NCBI RefSeq assembly: GCF_000372725.1
Contig: NW_005196900.1
Span: 218,133-282,132, forward strand
Direction of reading: 5' to 3'
From: Emiliania huxleyi CCMP1516
Taxonomy: Eukaryota > Haptophyta > Isochrysidales > Noelaerhabdaceae
Length of the DNA stretch: 64,000 nt
Shown one piece after another: positions 1 to 10,215 of the stretch (position 1 is its first letter; each line of letters opens with the position of its first letter). A program made the position numbers and the translations under genes. The notes under the pieces were generated by a model. That model did no database searches and was not told where the DNA came from. It saw only the letters and a program-made list of their open reading frames with translations.

Positions 1-406
1 CAAAGCCTACGAGGGGTGGTGGAACCACATGTCACGGCTACTGCCGGCTCGACCCCACGATAGCCTCCGAAGGCTGACTTTGCGGCACCATCATCGGACG
101 ATGTCGACGAGTTGGGTCGCTCTCGCGGTAGCCAGATGACCTCTCTTCCTAGGAGCATCGGCCATGGCCGCAGGGAGCGCGGGGGAGGGCGCTGGAAGCA
201 ACACGGAGCTCCGTTGGAGACGGTTTCAAGATTAGCGTGTCAGAGTGAAATGGCACTACGTAGCCAGCGTGGGCTGCCATCTTTTACGTTTATACGGGTC
301 GTGTGCCTCTTCACCATTTCCTATTATTCTTTTTCATATCGGTTTTAGCAGTCGGTCTTACGAGTCACTGAAATCTGAGATTCTGAATACACGAATATAC
401 CAATAA

Positions 407-898
407 CTTAGGGGACCCCTAGGCTTAAAAGGGTGGGCCCTGGGGCGCCTGCGGCTTAAACGGCTTAAAGCGGGCCATGGCCCCATTTTAAGGCTGCCTG
501 GGCCGCCGATTCCTTAAACGGTCTTAAACGCTTAAACGGTGCGGGAGAGCTCCCGAGGTCGATGGTCCGGGAGGCTCGGCGCCCGGTAGACGCCGGAGGC
601 CGGGAAGCTGGCTACAGTCAGCTAGCACGCGCCCCCTATGCGAGTATGGCTCCTGCCAGTGCACCAGACTTACAGATTTGTCTTCAGAGGCGGGTTTGTG
701 CCTAATAACGGCAGTATTGGAGAAAACGGCGCGGAACCCAGCGACGCATGCCGGCGAGGCCGATTTTCTTAAACGGTCTTAAAAGAGGATCCCCCCCGTG
801 CCTGCAATCTCTTAAATGGCAAGTTAAGCCCCCAAACCTCCTCGTTTCTTGAAAGGTCTTAAAAAATCCGGCCCTCAGAACCCTAGGGGTCCCCTAAG
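407..898. mobile_element. MITE-like element with 17-bp TIRs and 8-bp target duplication
   Basis: The ends are perfect terminal inverted repeats, CTTAGGGGACCCCTAGG at 407-423 and its reverse complement at 882-898. They are flanked by the direct repeat ACCAATAA (399-406 and 899-906), a clean 8-bp target-site duplication. The 492-bp interior carries several copies of a TTAAACGGTCTTAA-like motif and no convincing coding frame, so the element would be non-autonomous. An 8-bp target duplication is typical of hAT-superfamily transposons; placing it there is inference. No second copy of this family was noticed in the window. Confidence 0.85.
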
Positions 899-957
899 AC
901 CAATAACGCAACTCCTATAAGCTATTATGCAATATGGAATCTAAGCCGTATGCGGCA

Positions 958-2057
958 GGGCCGAGCGTTTTTGATCTCTCGGTAAGTGGGCGCCCGCCCG
1001 CCGCCTCTGAGGGGGTCGGGCCCCCTAGACTGAAAACAAAAACAAAGTGTAGAAACCGTCAAAAACAGCCTGCGAGAGCGGCGCTGCGCGCCACCTAGAG
1101 GACGACGACATCGAGTAGGGTTGCCTAACGTTAATTTGGGGCCTAACAGTTGCGCTATTGTTGGCTGAAATCCTCAACGTTGTTCAAGTGTTCTCCCCAG
1201 CCCAAGCTGTTACTGTTTGTTACTGTTGTTACTGTTGTTCAGCGGCCAGCAAGCAGAAAATGGCAAAAAACCCGGGTAAAACCCGAAAATACCTGGGATT
1301 TTCCGGGTATTTTCGGGTATTACCCGCACTGGACACTAGAGATCGTCGTGGGTCACTGCCAGGCCTTCCTTATTGTTGTTCAGCCGGCCTAACGTTAGCT
1401 ACTGTTGTTGGGGGGCCCCACTGTTGTTCTGTTGTTACTGTTAACACTAGCAACACTGTTCAGCTCTTAACGTTAGGCAACCCTAACATCGAGGATGTCA
1501 TGTTGCGCGATGGCGTCATCCATTTCGTCAAGCCACCACCCTCGCCACCGTCTCGCCTACGTCGCCGCCGTCGCCATCGTCGGCCTCGCTGCCGAGACGG
1601 TGCTGCTGCACCTGACTCAACTCTCCCACCCCCCTGGCTCCTATGCCGACGTGTCCCGTGCTCCCCCGTCCGCCGATGTCTCTGCTGCCGCCCGGCGGAG
1701 CTCTGCAGCGCGGGCTCTCCTCGCCGCCTTCGCTGCCGCTGCATCGCTGTCGGCTCGTCATGTCTGTCTAGGGTCATTGGGGGCGTGCCATCGCTCGTCT
1801 CTCTCTCTCCCGGGGTCAGCTCCAAGCTGCCGTGTCGGGACGTCGCCCCCTCGGCTCCCCCCCCCCCCTCCGCTGAACGGTACTGCACATGCTGCGCGTT
1901 CTCGCCTTGTCCCAGGAGCCAGGTGCGTGTGTCTAATCGTAGTGGGGGCCCTGGCCCCCCTCTGTTTTCTGTTTTCTGTTTTTCAACACGCCCGCCCGCC
2001 CGCCACCCCGAGGCGGCTCGGCCCCCCACTTACCGAGAGATCAAAAACGCTCGGCCC
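958..2057. mobile_element. 1.1-kb element with perfect 33-bp TIRs, host of a nested MITE
   Basis: Positions 958-990 and 2025-2057 are perfect inverted copies over 33 bp, beginning GGGCCGAGCGTTTTTGATC. No obvious target duplication is seen (left flank ..GCGGCA, right flank AGATAG..). The interior is GC-rich. If the nested MITE at 1116-1485 is removed together with one target copy, a frame stays open across the junction and continues downstream into an arginine/proline-rich region. No transposase motif is recognised. The right terminus plus adjacent TTTTCTG runs reappear near 22810-22910, so the family is dispersed. It could be a non-autonomous DNA transposon or a large foldback element. Confidence 0.7.
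1116..1485. mobile_element. Nested hAT-like MITE, 19-bp TIRs, 8-bp TSD
   Basis: TIRs TAGGGTTGCCTAACGTTAA (1116-1134) and its exact reverse complement (1467-1485) are bounded by ACATCGAG at 1108-1115 and 1486-1493, a perfect 8-bp target duplication. The TAGGG terminus and 8-bp duplication resemble hAT elements. The 370-bp interior contains TTACTGTTG repeats and a palindromic CCCGGGTAAAACCCG-type stretch. A truncated second copy lies at 12379-12604, sharing the left end and most of the interior. It is inserted inside the larger TIR element at 958-2057, so it is the younger of the two. Confidence 0.9.
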
Positions 2058-2578
2058 AGATAGAGACATATGAAACTCATGGAGAGGAGAGAGCGAGAGC
2101 GCCCAAAGCCAAACAAAGGCGCGCGGATTTTATTCTTGTATCTCTCGCGAAAAAAGTCACTAGTCGGGGTACTGACGCGTAACGTAACCTGCAGCGAGTC
2201 TTTCTCCCTCCCACTCTCTCGCTGCTCGCACGGTATGTGTTCTCTCTCGACATGCTCGACATCGTGACATGCTCCCGGTCCTTCCCTCAGTTCCCTCGCT
2301 CCCCATCCCCCCTCTCCCCCCACAGTGCCAGACCACGCAGCGCAAGCTCGCGTGCCATCAAAGCGCAGTAGTGGGAAGAGAACGATTCCGGGTCCCGGAA
2401 GAGCAGGCGGCAGCGGCAGAGGGTGGCTAGCGGCAGGCCGGGGCGGCAAAGCCGTCCCCTCGCGGCAGCTGGAGCGCAGAGGCGCCAGTGCACGGTGCGG
2501 TCTGCCGCCCCCACAGCCGGTGACGCACCGGCGCGCGGGGGGGGCGCTGCTAGGGCGCCACGCCCCGACGGGGCGCAG
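2058..2578. other. Intergenic, 3' side of SMC2
   Basis: There are AT-moderate stretches and purine-rich runs followed by GC-rich sequence. Frames that look open here are antisense to SMC2 or low in complexity. No gene, RNA or clear repeat is supported. It probably includes the SMC2 3' untranslated region, whose stop is at 2579-2581. Confidence 0.4.
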
Positions 2579-5500
2579 CTAGTTGACCGCCGTGAGCGCC
2601 TTGCGCGACGCCGCAGACGCCCCGGCCGGCTTCTTGCCGCCCGCCGCCCCGGCGGCGGCGCGGTCGGCGCCGGACGGGACGGTCCGCGTGATGGTCGAGA
2701 CGCCGTCGACAAACTTGGTGCGGAAGAGGACGTTCGCGTTGTTGAACATGCCCTCCTTGAGCGAGACGACGAGGAACTGCGACTGCTGGAAGTGCGACTT
2801 GATCATCGCGCCGATGTTTTGCGTGTGCGAGAGGTCGAGCGCGGCGTCGATCTCGTCGAGGATGTAGACGGGCGCGGGCTTGAAGCGGAGGAGCGCGAGG
2901 ACGAGCGAGAGCGCGACGAGCGAACGCTGGCCGCCCGAAAGCTCGAGGAGCGACTGCTTCCAGACCTTGCCGAACGCAACCTTGACGCAGAGCCCGTCCT
3001 CGACCGCCTTGCCCTCCTCGGGCTCGAGCTTGGCGTCGGTGCCGGGGAGGAGGGTCGAGAAGATGGAGCCGAAGTCGGCGTTCACCTTTGCCCACGTCTT
3101 TTGCAGCGCCTCGATCTTCTTGACGTCGCACTCGGCGATGACGGCCTCGATCTTGGCCTTGTCCTTCTCGACAGTGGCCTTCTTCCCCATCAGGTCAGAG
3201 TACTCGGCCTGCGCCTTCTCGAACATGGAGAGCACCTTCTTGTTGATGCGCTTGGAGAGCGCCTCGAGCTGCGAGCTCTGCTTGGCCAGCGCCTTTTGCT
3301 GCGCCGCGACATGCTTCGCCGACTTGAAGTCGTACTCGCCGCCGGGCTGGCCAAAGCTCGACCGCTCCGGCTGCGCGGGCGAGGAGGGGGAGGCGGGCGA
3401 GGAGGGAGGGTGAGAGCCGGTCGGGCCGTGGCGAGGCTGCGAGGCTGGGCCGGCGGGCGGGAGCTGCGACCCCCCCTCCCCTCCCTTCCCTTTCCGTGGA
3501 GCGAGCCAGCGCGCGCACCTCCATCCACGGGTTCTTGGACAGCAGGTCGCGGCACATTGCCTCGGCCGCCTCCTTCTCCTTGATGGCGCGCGAGCAGCGG
3601 TGCTCGAGCTGCTTGAGCTCGACCTCGGCGTCGGCGACCTCCTGCTCGAGCGCCTCGCGCCGCTCGCCAATCTGCGCCAGCCTGGCCTCGTGCGCCTGCT
3701 GCGCCTCCTTGTGCGACTTGAGCCCGCCCGTCGCCTCGTCGAAGGCAGCCTTGGCGGCCGTCACGCGCGCCTCGATCTCGACCAGCTCCGCCTCGCCCTC
3801 GGCGCTCCGCTTCCTCGTCTCGGCGAGCGCCTCCTCCGCGGCGCCGGTCTGGTCGACCAGCGACTGCAGCTGCAGCCGCAGCTTCTGCTCCGCCTGCTGC
3901 GCCTTCTCGAGCGCCTTGGCCGACGCCTTGGCCTCCTTCTCGGCGCTGGCGATGGCCGCCTTGGACTGCTTGAGCCGCTCGTCGCGGTTGCCCTCGAAGT
4001 CGGTCAGCCGCGCCGCGAGCGACTCGCGCAGCTCCTTGGCGGCGGAGAGCGCCTCTCTGGCCGCCACGCCGGCCGCCTCCGCCTCGGCGAGCTGCGAGCG
4101 CAGCTCCTCGCGCCGCGTGGAGAGGACGTGCGCCTCGCCGGCCTGCAGCGTCTTCTGGTGCATCGCCAGCTTGTGCGCCTGCGGCGAGGGGCGCGGCACT
4201 GAGCTTGGCCCGACCCTTGGGCTCGAGGTCGGAGGAGGGCGACTCTCGGCGACTCTCGGCGTCTCTCGGCGACTCTCGCGCCTTGAGCTCGAGGTCGGAG
4301 GCAAGCTTCTCGTGCACCTCGGCCTGCTTGCGCCACTCGTCGAGGGCGGCGGAGGCGGCCTTGAGCTCCGCATCGGCGGCGGCGAGCTGCTCGCGGCCTG
4401 CCTGCAGCCCCGCGATCTTGACGAGCAGGCACGCGTTGCCCTTAGGGCGGGAGCCGCCCGTGACGGTGCCCTGCGGGTCGTACAGGTCGCCGTCGAGCGT
4501 CACTGTCTTGAGGCGCAGCTTCTCGCACACGAGGCGCGCGGACTCCTTGTCGCGGCACACGAGCGACGAGCCAAACACGTACTCCATCGCCTAGTACCGC
4601 GCACCCACGCTCCACAGGGGGGCGTGCGACGGCGAGGCGGGCAGCCGACGGCGCGTCGCGCCGGCTGCAGCTCCGCTGCGCACGAGATGAGGGAGACGGC
4701 GGCGACGGCGCGGTCGCCGACGAGCTTGTGGACCTGCTGCAGCTGCGCGGGGGAGGCCGTCGTCGCCTTGATCTTGTTGAGCGGGATGAGGGTCACGCGG
4801 CGCTGCAGCCCGCCCTTCGTGAGCAGCAGCATGCCCGTCTTCTCGTTGTCGACAACCACCTGGTGCAGCCGGCCGCCGGCGAGCGCCTCGAGGGCGGTGG
4901 CGTTGGCCATGTCCTGCACGCGCAGGCTAGACGCGATCGTCCCTTTGACGCGCGAGCGGTCGAAGCCCGGCTCCGGGTCGCGGAAGCGGAAGTCGGCGCC
5001 GCCGCCGATGGCTGCCGCGGCCGCGTCGGCTTGCTTTGCGAGCGCGTCTCGCTTCTTTTGGGCGGCGGCGTGCGCGCCGGTGAGCGCCGCCTCGGCCGCC
5101 TCGTCGAAGCCGAGCTCGCCCACCTTGGCTTGCGCGGCGGCGACCGCGTTTTGCAGCGAGTCCTGCTCCTTGAGCGCCTTGTCGCCCGACTTCGAGGCGG
5201 CTGCGAGCTGCTTCTCCACCTCCTTGGCCTCCTTCGAGAAGGTCTTTCCGCGCATCTCGGACTGCTTGAGCGCCGTCTCCTGCGCCTTGACCTCGGCCGT
5301 CGCGTCGCTCAGCTGGCCCTGCAGGTTCTTGACCCCCTCGCCCGAAGCGGACGCGCCCATGCCGATGTCCGCCTCGTACTGCTCGCGCCGCGACTTGACC
5401 TTGCCCGCAACGGCGCCGTGCGCAGCCTCGGCGGCCGTCGCCGCCTCGAGCGCCTTTGCGTGCTCCTTCTCCGCCTTGGCCTGCGGGGGCGCACGCCGGC

Positions 5501-6983
5501 GGGGCGTGAGCCAGTGCGGGCGGGGCGAGGGTCGGGAGCGGTGCGGCGCGGCGCAGTGCGGCGCGGTGCGGCGCGAGCCTTCGCCGCCTCGAGCTCCTTG
5601 ATCGAGTTGGCGTGGCCGTCGGCGGCGGAGGCGTGGCCCGCGATGGCGTCGCGCCGCTGCTTGAGCGAGGCGGTCGCCTTGACGAGGTCCTTGGACGCCT
5701 CGTCCTCCTTCTTCTCGAGCGCCTTGACCGCGTCGCTCGCACCGCTCTTCTTTGCCTTGGCCACCTCGGCAGCATCCTTGCTGAGCGAGGCGTCCTCCGC
5801 CTTGGCGTCGGAGAGTGTCTGCTGCAGCTCGCGCTGGCGCGCAAAGTCGCCCGCCTGCTCCTCCTCCACCTTCTTTTGCACCTACAGCGGCGCGGCGGCG
5901 CGGCGCGGTGGGAGGAGGGGGGGGGGCGGCGCGGCCCGGACCCTCCCCCCGCCTGCTCTGCGTTGTGGAACTCGTAGGCCTGGCAGAAGCGGACGAGGGA
6001 CTCGTTCTGCGACGAGAGGGTAGAATACTCGAGGTACTGGGCGCGCTCCGAGCCGAGCTTGTCGAGCCGCGGCGCGATGTCGTCGTTGATGAGCTGCGGG
6101 ACGGCGGCGGATCGGCGGCCGCGGCGTCAGCGTGGGAGCGCGGCGGCGGGGAGAGGCGCGGCCGTGGGGAGAGGGGGCGCGGCGGCCTCACCCGCTTGAT
6201 CTCGTCGAGCTTGGTCTCCTTCTTCTCCATGATCTTGATCGACTGCTGCTTCTTGAGCTCGAACATCCGCGTGCCCGCCGCCTCCTCGATCATGCCCAGC
6301 GTCTCGACCGGCTTCATGTTGAGCACCTTTGTGATTCGGCCCTGCATGATGAGGAAGTGCGGGTTGTTGACGTTGAGGCCGACCGAGTGGAAGAGGTTCT
6401 GCACGCGCTGCAGCTGCGCGTTCTGGCCGTTGATCAGGTACTTGTTCCGCCCGCCGATGGCCACCTGCGCCCAGCCGGCCGCCGGACTTGAGCCGGCGGG
6501 CGGGCGGGCGGGCTGGGGCGGGCTGGACTGGGCTGGGCGGGCGGGCGGCGGCGCACCTGGCGCGTGACGGTGATCTTGCTGTAGTGGTCGTAGCCGTGGG
6601 GAGACAGCTCGCGGTTCGAGTTGTCAAAGACGAGCGTCACGCTGGCCTTGGTGACGCCGGCCTGTCCCTGCTTGTAGATGAGCTCGTTGAGGTTGCTCGC
6701 GCGCACCTGCGAGCGAGGCGGCACAGCGCGCCGGTGTGAGTCGGGCGTCGCCCAGCGCTCCGCGCGACCGCAGATGGGCGTTGCAGCGCGCGCTCGCTGA
6801 GGGTGCGTGGCGCGCCTGCGACAGGTTGGAGATGCCGAGCACAAAGCAGATCGAGTCGAGCACGTTGGACTTTCCCGAGCCGTTGAGGCCTGTGATGGCG
6901 TTGAACTGCGGGTCAAAGTCGGTGATGACGGTGCGCGTCGCGTACGACTTGAAGCCGTCGAGGACGATCTCCACGATGTGCAT
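2579..6983 (-). CDS. SMC2: SMC2, condensin core ATPase (9 exons)
   Basis: Structural maintenance of chromosomes 2, the condensin subunit that pairs with SMC4 to compact mitotic chromosomes. Exons in transcript order: 6983-6816, 6706-6557, 6464-6192, 6093-5953, 5881-5588, 5480-4662, 4590-4282, 4178-3519, 3370-2579. Together they give 1201 residues, the usual SMC2 length. Walker [10 protein letters not shown] lies at residues ~32-40, the coiled coil and hinge (around [13 protein letters not shown]) sit in the middle, the ABC signature LSGGQ is near 1082 and Walker [12 protein letters not shown] near 1108. [10 protein letters not shown] and DLSHTQNIG distinguish SMC2 from SMC1/3/4. All eight introns are phase 0. 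Five have GC donors (after 6816, 5953, 5588, 4662 and 4282) and three have GT. The donor after 5588 is ambiguous by one or two codons. The first ATG follows a GC-rich leader. Confidence 0.96.
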
Positions 6984-7423
6984 TGGGGAGACAAGCGGCG
7001 GCGGCGGCGGCGGCAGCGGCGGAGGAGGAGGAGCCTTCGCGTTTGACTGCCAACCGGTTGGCAGGCAGGTGAGACAATATTATTGTTTTCTTTTTGAGCT
7101 CAGCTTCGATGTTGTTAGGAACAAAGCAAGGCGGACATGGCATATCGCTCTCGGGCCCACAGACATCCCGCACACCCGCCGCCCCCGCGCGCGCCCACCC
7201 CGGCCCCCGGGAGAAAGGGGAGTGACAGCTTGGTTGGGCGGACTCAGGGCCGGTGCTTTGACGCAGTATATTGTACTTCGAGGTAGTATGAACTCAGAAC
7301 GGCCCCCCGAGAGCGCCTCTTCGACGCCCACGGGTCCCAGGGGGTCGGAGGGGTTGCGAGAGGGCCTTGGCTATTTTTTGTTTGAATCCCGGAGGCCGTT
7401 CGAACATGTAACGTGCGTTCCAC
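6984..7423. promoter_or_regulatory. SMC2 upstream region
   Basis: A GGC-trinucleotide run sits just upstream of the SMC2 start (6985-7030). Beyond it is less GC-rich sequence with a short motif, AGTATATTGTACTT (7265-7278), followed by TACT..7 nt..AGTA. The same motif recurs at 8547-8560. The SMC2 promoter is expected here, but no defined element such as a TATA box at a sensible distance can be assigned. Confidence 0.35.
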
Positions 7424-7447
7424 GTGCCCGTCCCCAGCAAGGACAAC

Positions 7448-8272
7448 ATGCTAGCCCAGCAGGCCGCTCCCACCGCCGCCCGCGGCGGAGGCAAGGCGGC
7501 AAAGGGTGGCAAGGGCGGCGGCATGGGCGGTGGCAAGGGTGGTGGCCGTGGCGCACCAGACCCACTTTGCGCCGCCGGCCTCAACGCCCGATACTCGGTT
7601 GAGCCGGCGGAGCGACGGCGGCAGAGTTGCGGCCGCCGGCGACCTCACACGGCGTCGAGCGCCGTAGAGACGGCCCCGAGAGCCGCCGCCAGGTGTGCCA
7701 CGACCGCGGTCGCGAGGCTCGTGGCGATGGATGCGCCAGACCCACTTTGCGCCGCCGCCATCAACGCCCGATACTCGGTCAGAGCCGGCGGAGCGACGGC
7801 GGCGGAGTTGCGGCCGCTGGCGAGTCCGACCTCACACGGCGTCGAGCGCCGTAGAGACGGCCCCGAGAGCCGCCACCAGGTGTGCCACGACCGCGGTCGC
7901 GAGGCTCGTGGCGATGGATGCGTCAGACACCCGTCTTGCGCCGCCGCCATCAACGCCCGATACTCGGTCAGAGCCGGCGGAGCGACGGCGGCGGAGTTGC
8001 GGCCGCCGGCGACCTTCCCCTCGACCACGCCGCCGACCCGTCGACAAGCACTTGCGGACTGCCATCGAGAAGAAGGAGACGGAGGGCGGCGCATCCGGAG
8101 CCCGCGGGCGCAGCGGGCGCGGGTCCGGGCGCGGGCGGGCGCGCGGGAACCCCGCCAGCGGCAGGCGACAATGCCTCTGGCGGCTCTGGACTGCAGGCGG
8201 CGCGCGGCGCGCCCCTCGCCGGTCTCCCGCACGCTCCTGAGGGCCGAGAGGGCCGAGAGGCGGGGTCGGTGA
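7448..8272 (+). CDS. Doubtful open frame across a tandem repeat
   Basis: An ATG at 7448 opens a frame beginning with alanine/glycine/lysine-rich sequence (KGGKGGG-type). It then runs through the ~185-bp tandem array and ends at 8272. Composition in the array is arginine/alanine-rich and changes character between copies because copy lengths (180 and 187 bp) differ modulo 3, so the copies are read in different frames. That argues against a conserved repeat protein. The opposite strand also has long open frames with a recurring alanine-rich pattern. No family is recognised. It is kept only because the 7448-7555 leader looks more protein-like than its surroundings. Confidence 0.2.
   Translation: MLAQQAAPTAARGGGKAAKGGKGGGMGGGKGGGRGAPDPLCAAGLNARYSVEPAERRRQSCGRRRPHTASSAVETAPRAAARCATTAVARLVAMDAPDPLCAAAINARYSVRAGGATAAELRPLASPTSHGVERRRDGPESRHQVCHDRGREARGDGCVRHPSCAAAINARYSVRAGGATAAELRPPATFPSTTPPTRRQALADCHREEGDGGRRIRSPRAQRARVRARAGAREPRQRQATMPLAALDCRRRAARPSPVSRTLLRAERAERRGR
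7556..8020. repeat. Tandem repeat, ~180-187-bp unit, about 2.5 copies
   Basis: Units start near 7556, 7736 and 7923 with CCAGACCCACTTTGCGCCG or a close variant, and end with GCGAGGCTCGTGGCGATGG. Copies are more than 90% alike by eye. The third stops near 8020, where it continues into unrelated sequence. The spacings, 180 and 187 bp, break the frame between units. Confidence 0.8.
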
Positions 8273-9739
8273 CCCGGGGGCATGGGCGGTGCGGCCCGCG
8301 CCGCGCGCGGGCGCGTGACAGCCCGTGAGTGCCGAGATCGGGTCCGTACTTCGACGTAGTATGGGCCCCCGGGGGCCCTCTACAGCAGCGGCGAAGTGAG
8401 CGTGTTTGTGGTGTTGGTGTGGCGTCTGAGCTTGGATCTGTGACTAAAGCCGGTTACCACTGATGGATCCCCACCCGAATAACACACAGTGAGCGCCCCA
8501 GCGCTTCACTACGCCCTCCGCGCGAAATCGCTAGTGGTGCTTTGTGGTAGTATATTGTACTTTTGAGTAGTATGGGTACGGTTCCCGAGACCGTGGGGCG
8601 GGCGGAAAGTCGAGTATCTCGCACTCCATGTGCGAGAACGCAGGCAGGGTAAATGTAAGCCGGATGGCTCACAAGTCCGGCTCACGCGCCTCAAGCGTAC
8701 CATCTACCGCGCTGGCCACTTCCGCCCCCTCGCTCCCAACCCATCCAACAACAAGCACGTCTGCACGTCTCGCGCGCGCGTGAACAGGGCCCCCGCAAAC
8801 TTTAAACCTCCATAAACATCATTGTGCAGGGGCTCCAGGCCCCAAATGACGTGTGAGTGTTAGATTTGTTTGGTATTGCTAAAAATCTCTCCCATCCACC
8901 TCGCCTCGGGTGCGGAGCTCTGTCTAAAATAGAAGATAAACGCACAAACGCAAGGGAAGTTTAAGCAGATCTGACTTTCAACCAAGGCAAGTTTCACGTG
9001 CCCATCTCGACGCGTTGTCAACTCTGAAGTTTCGCATCCCCGAAATTGTCCGTGCCGTCCGTCCGTCCCTCGCAGTTGCCTCGATCGCTCTTTGATTTCT
9101 TTGACTTTGGTCAAGTGTGTTTTTTCTCGATTACCTCCTCTGAGACACTGTTCTCTAGCGACAAGCGAGATGAGTGTATTCCGTGACAGCAGGCAAACAA
9201 CGCGCGCGCACGCACAAAAAACATCACTTAATTAAAACCCGCGCTCTCTCATGTGTGACTCAACAACGATCAACGTGTGAGAGCAAGCGCCTCACAAGCG
9301 CTCTCCGAATCCGGCCTCGAAGGTAGCCCCTGCTCCGAGGGGCGCTCGAGAGCCGCGCTCCCCGGTTCGACCGGGGAATTCGGCGGGTCCTCCATATCCC
9401 TCGTCCGGTGCCGCCCGCCCGCGCCGTCCCCGCTCACTCCTCCAGCTCGCGCGGCACCTGCACGCCAAAGGGGAGCACCCCGATCCCGTGCCGCAGAAAC
9501 TTCATGTGCTCCAAGTGCGGTGAACAACCGCTCGAAATAAAGAATTCTTCGCTTTCGGTAGGCGGACTCCCCTTCTCCCCACTCCCGTTCCCCTGTGTGA
9601 ATCTCAATTTCCCACCCCCCTTAGGCCCGCGGGTAGTCTCACCCCATCCCCAGGGCCTCCAGGGCTCGCACCTCAACCTCTCACAGACCAGCGCACAGCG
9701 CCATACGAGGTACTTTCTTCTCAATAACAAGGCTGTGAA
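8021..9739. other. Gene-poor interval with repeat fragments
   Basis: No confident gene. Two copies of a TACT..AGTA mini-hairpin motif lie at 8343-8360 and 8547-8575. A short minus-strand frame ending near 9434 (reading HMKFLRHGIGVLPFG..) has coding-like third positions and could be an exon or a gene remnant, but no start or partner exon was found. The hairpin CCCCGGTTCGACCGGGG is at 9359-9375; a tRNA was considered and rejected because no acceptor, D or anticodon arm can be drawn around it. Confidence 0.35.
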
Positions 9740-9945
9740 GTCCCTGATCGTCCTTCCAAATTCCTGCTCGTGCAGGTGGGGACCCTGTCGCTGTCCTTCC
9801 TCCCATCCCTCGTTTGCGTTGACGGTTTTCTTTCTTCCTTTCTAGGCACATAAAGAATTTTAGGATCGGACTCCCTCGCACAGCACTAGGCACGGGACTG
9901 GCGCGAAATCAAGAATTTTAGGACCGGACTCCCTCGCACCACAAC
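9740..9945. repeat. Dispersed repeat plus a 58-bp direct duplication
   Basis: Sequence around 9745-9850 (GATCGTCCTTCCAAATTCCTG.., then CATCCCTCG..TTTCTTTC) is found inverted at 58555-58665, with partial copies near 12297-12360 and 46995-47080. Immediately downstream, AAGAATTTTAGGA followed by CGGACTCCCTCGCAC occurs twice (9854 and 9912). A diverged form, with the CCCTCGCACAAC motif twice, lies near 25610-25690. These are noncoding, multi-copy elements. Confidence 0.7.
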
Positions 9946-10084
9946 AGACAACACTAGCTAGGCACGGACTGCACTGGCACTAACAAATAACAAAACAAGA
10001 AATCCGGCCTACTAGGCACTTCGGGCCCCGACCGCCTTCGCCGCAGAGGCAATTTGTGCCAAAATGTGTCCGAGCTCTGTATCT

Positions 10085-10215
10085 TGATTTGGCAACAACA
10101 AGAGCTCTATCTACCTGATCGCCGTGCCAAGCTCGCTTCCGAGCTCTCACGCCGCGCGTAGGGCCTTTAGATTTTCGCCTCTAGGGGCCTAGAGAACACA
10201 CCCACTCACCCACCC
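10085..10215. repeat. Dispersed repeat, inverted relative to 30450-30540
   Basis: GCCGTGCAAAGCTCGC-like sequence through CTCACGCCGCGCGTAGGGCC and CTAGAGAACACA is the reverse complement of 30450-30540. A shorter version is present at 24985-25025. The shared core ends at CTAGAGAACACA next to a C/T-rich stretch, suggesting a common element end. No coding capacity is seen. Confidence 0.65.

Noticed and set aside
1486-2024. Gene in the interior of the 1.1-kb TIR element
   Set aside because: An open frame spans the MITE junction, but the downstream part becomes Arg/Pro/Ser-rich in every frame and no transposase or other family is recognisable.
2423-3583. Long plus-strand open frames across 2.4-6.6 kb
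   Set aside because: They are the antisense of SMC2; the high-GC genome keeps antisense frames open. SMC2 homology fixes the minus strand.
8547-8700. snRNA or spliced-leader gene near the AGTATATTGTACTT motif
   Set aside because: No conserved U1-U6 segments or Sm site context could be recognised; retained only as a motif observation.
9359-9375. CCCCGGTTCGACCGGGG as a tRNA T arm
   Set aside because: The stem-loop geometry does not fit a T arm (5-nt loop), and no matching acceptor or anticodon arms surround it.
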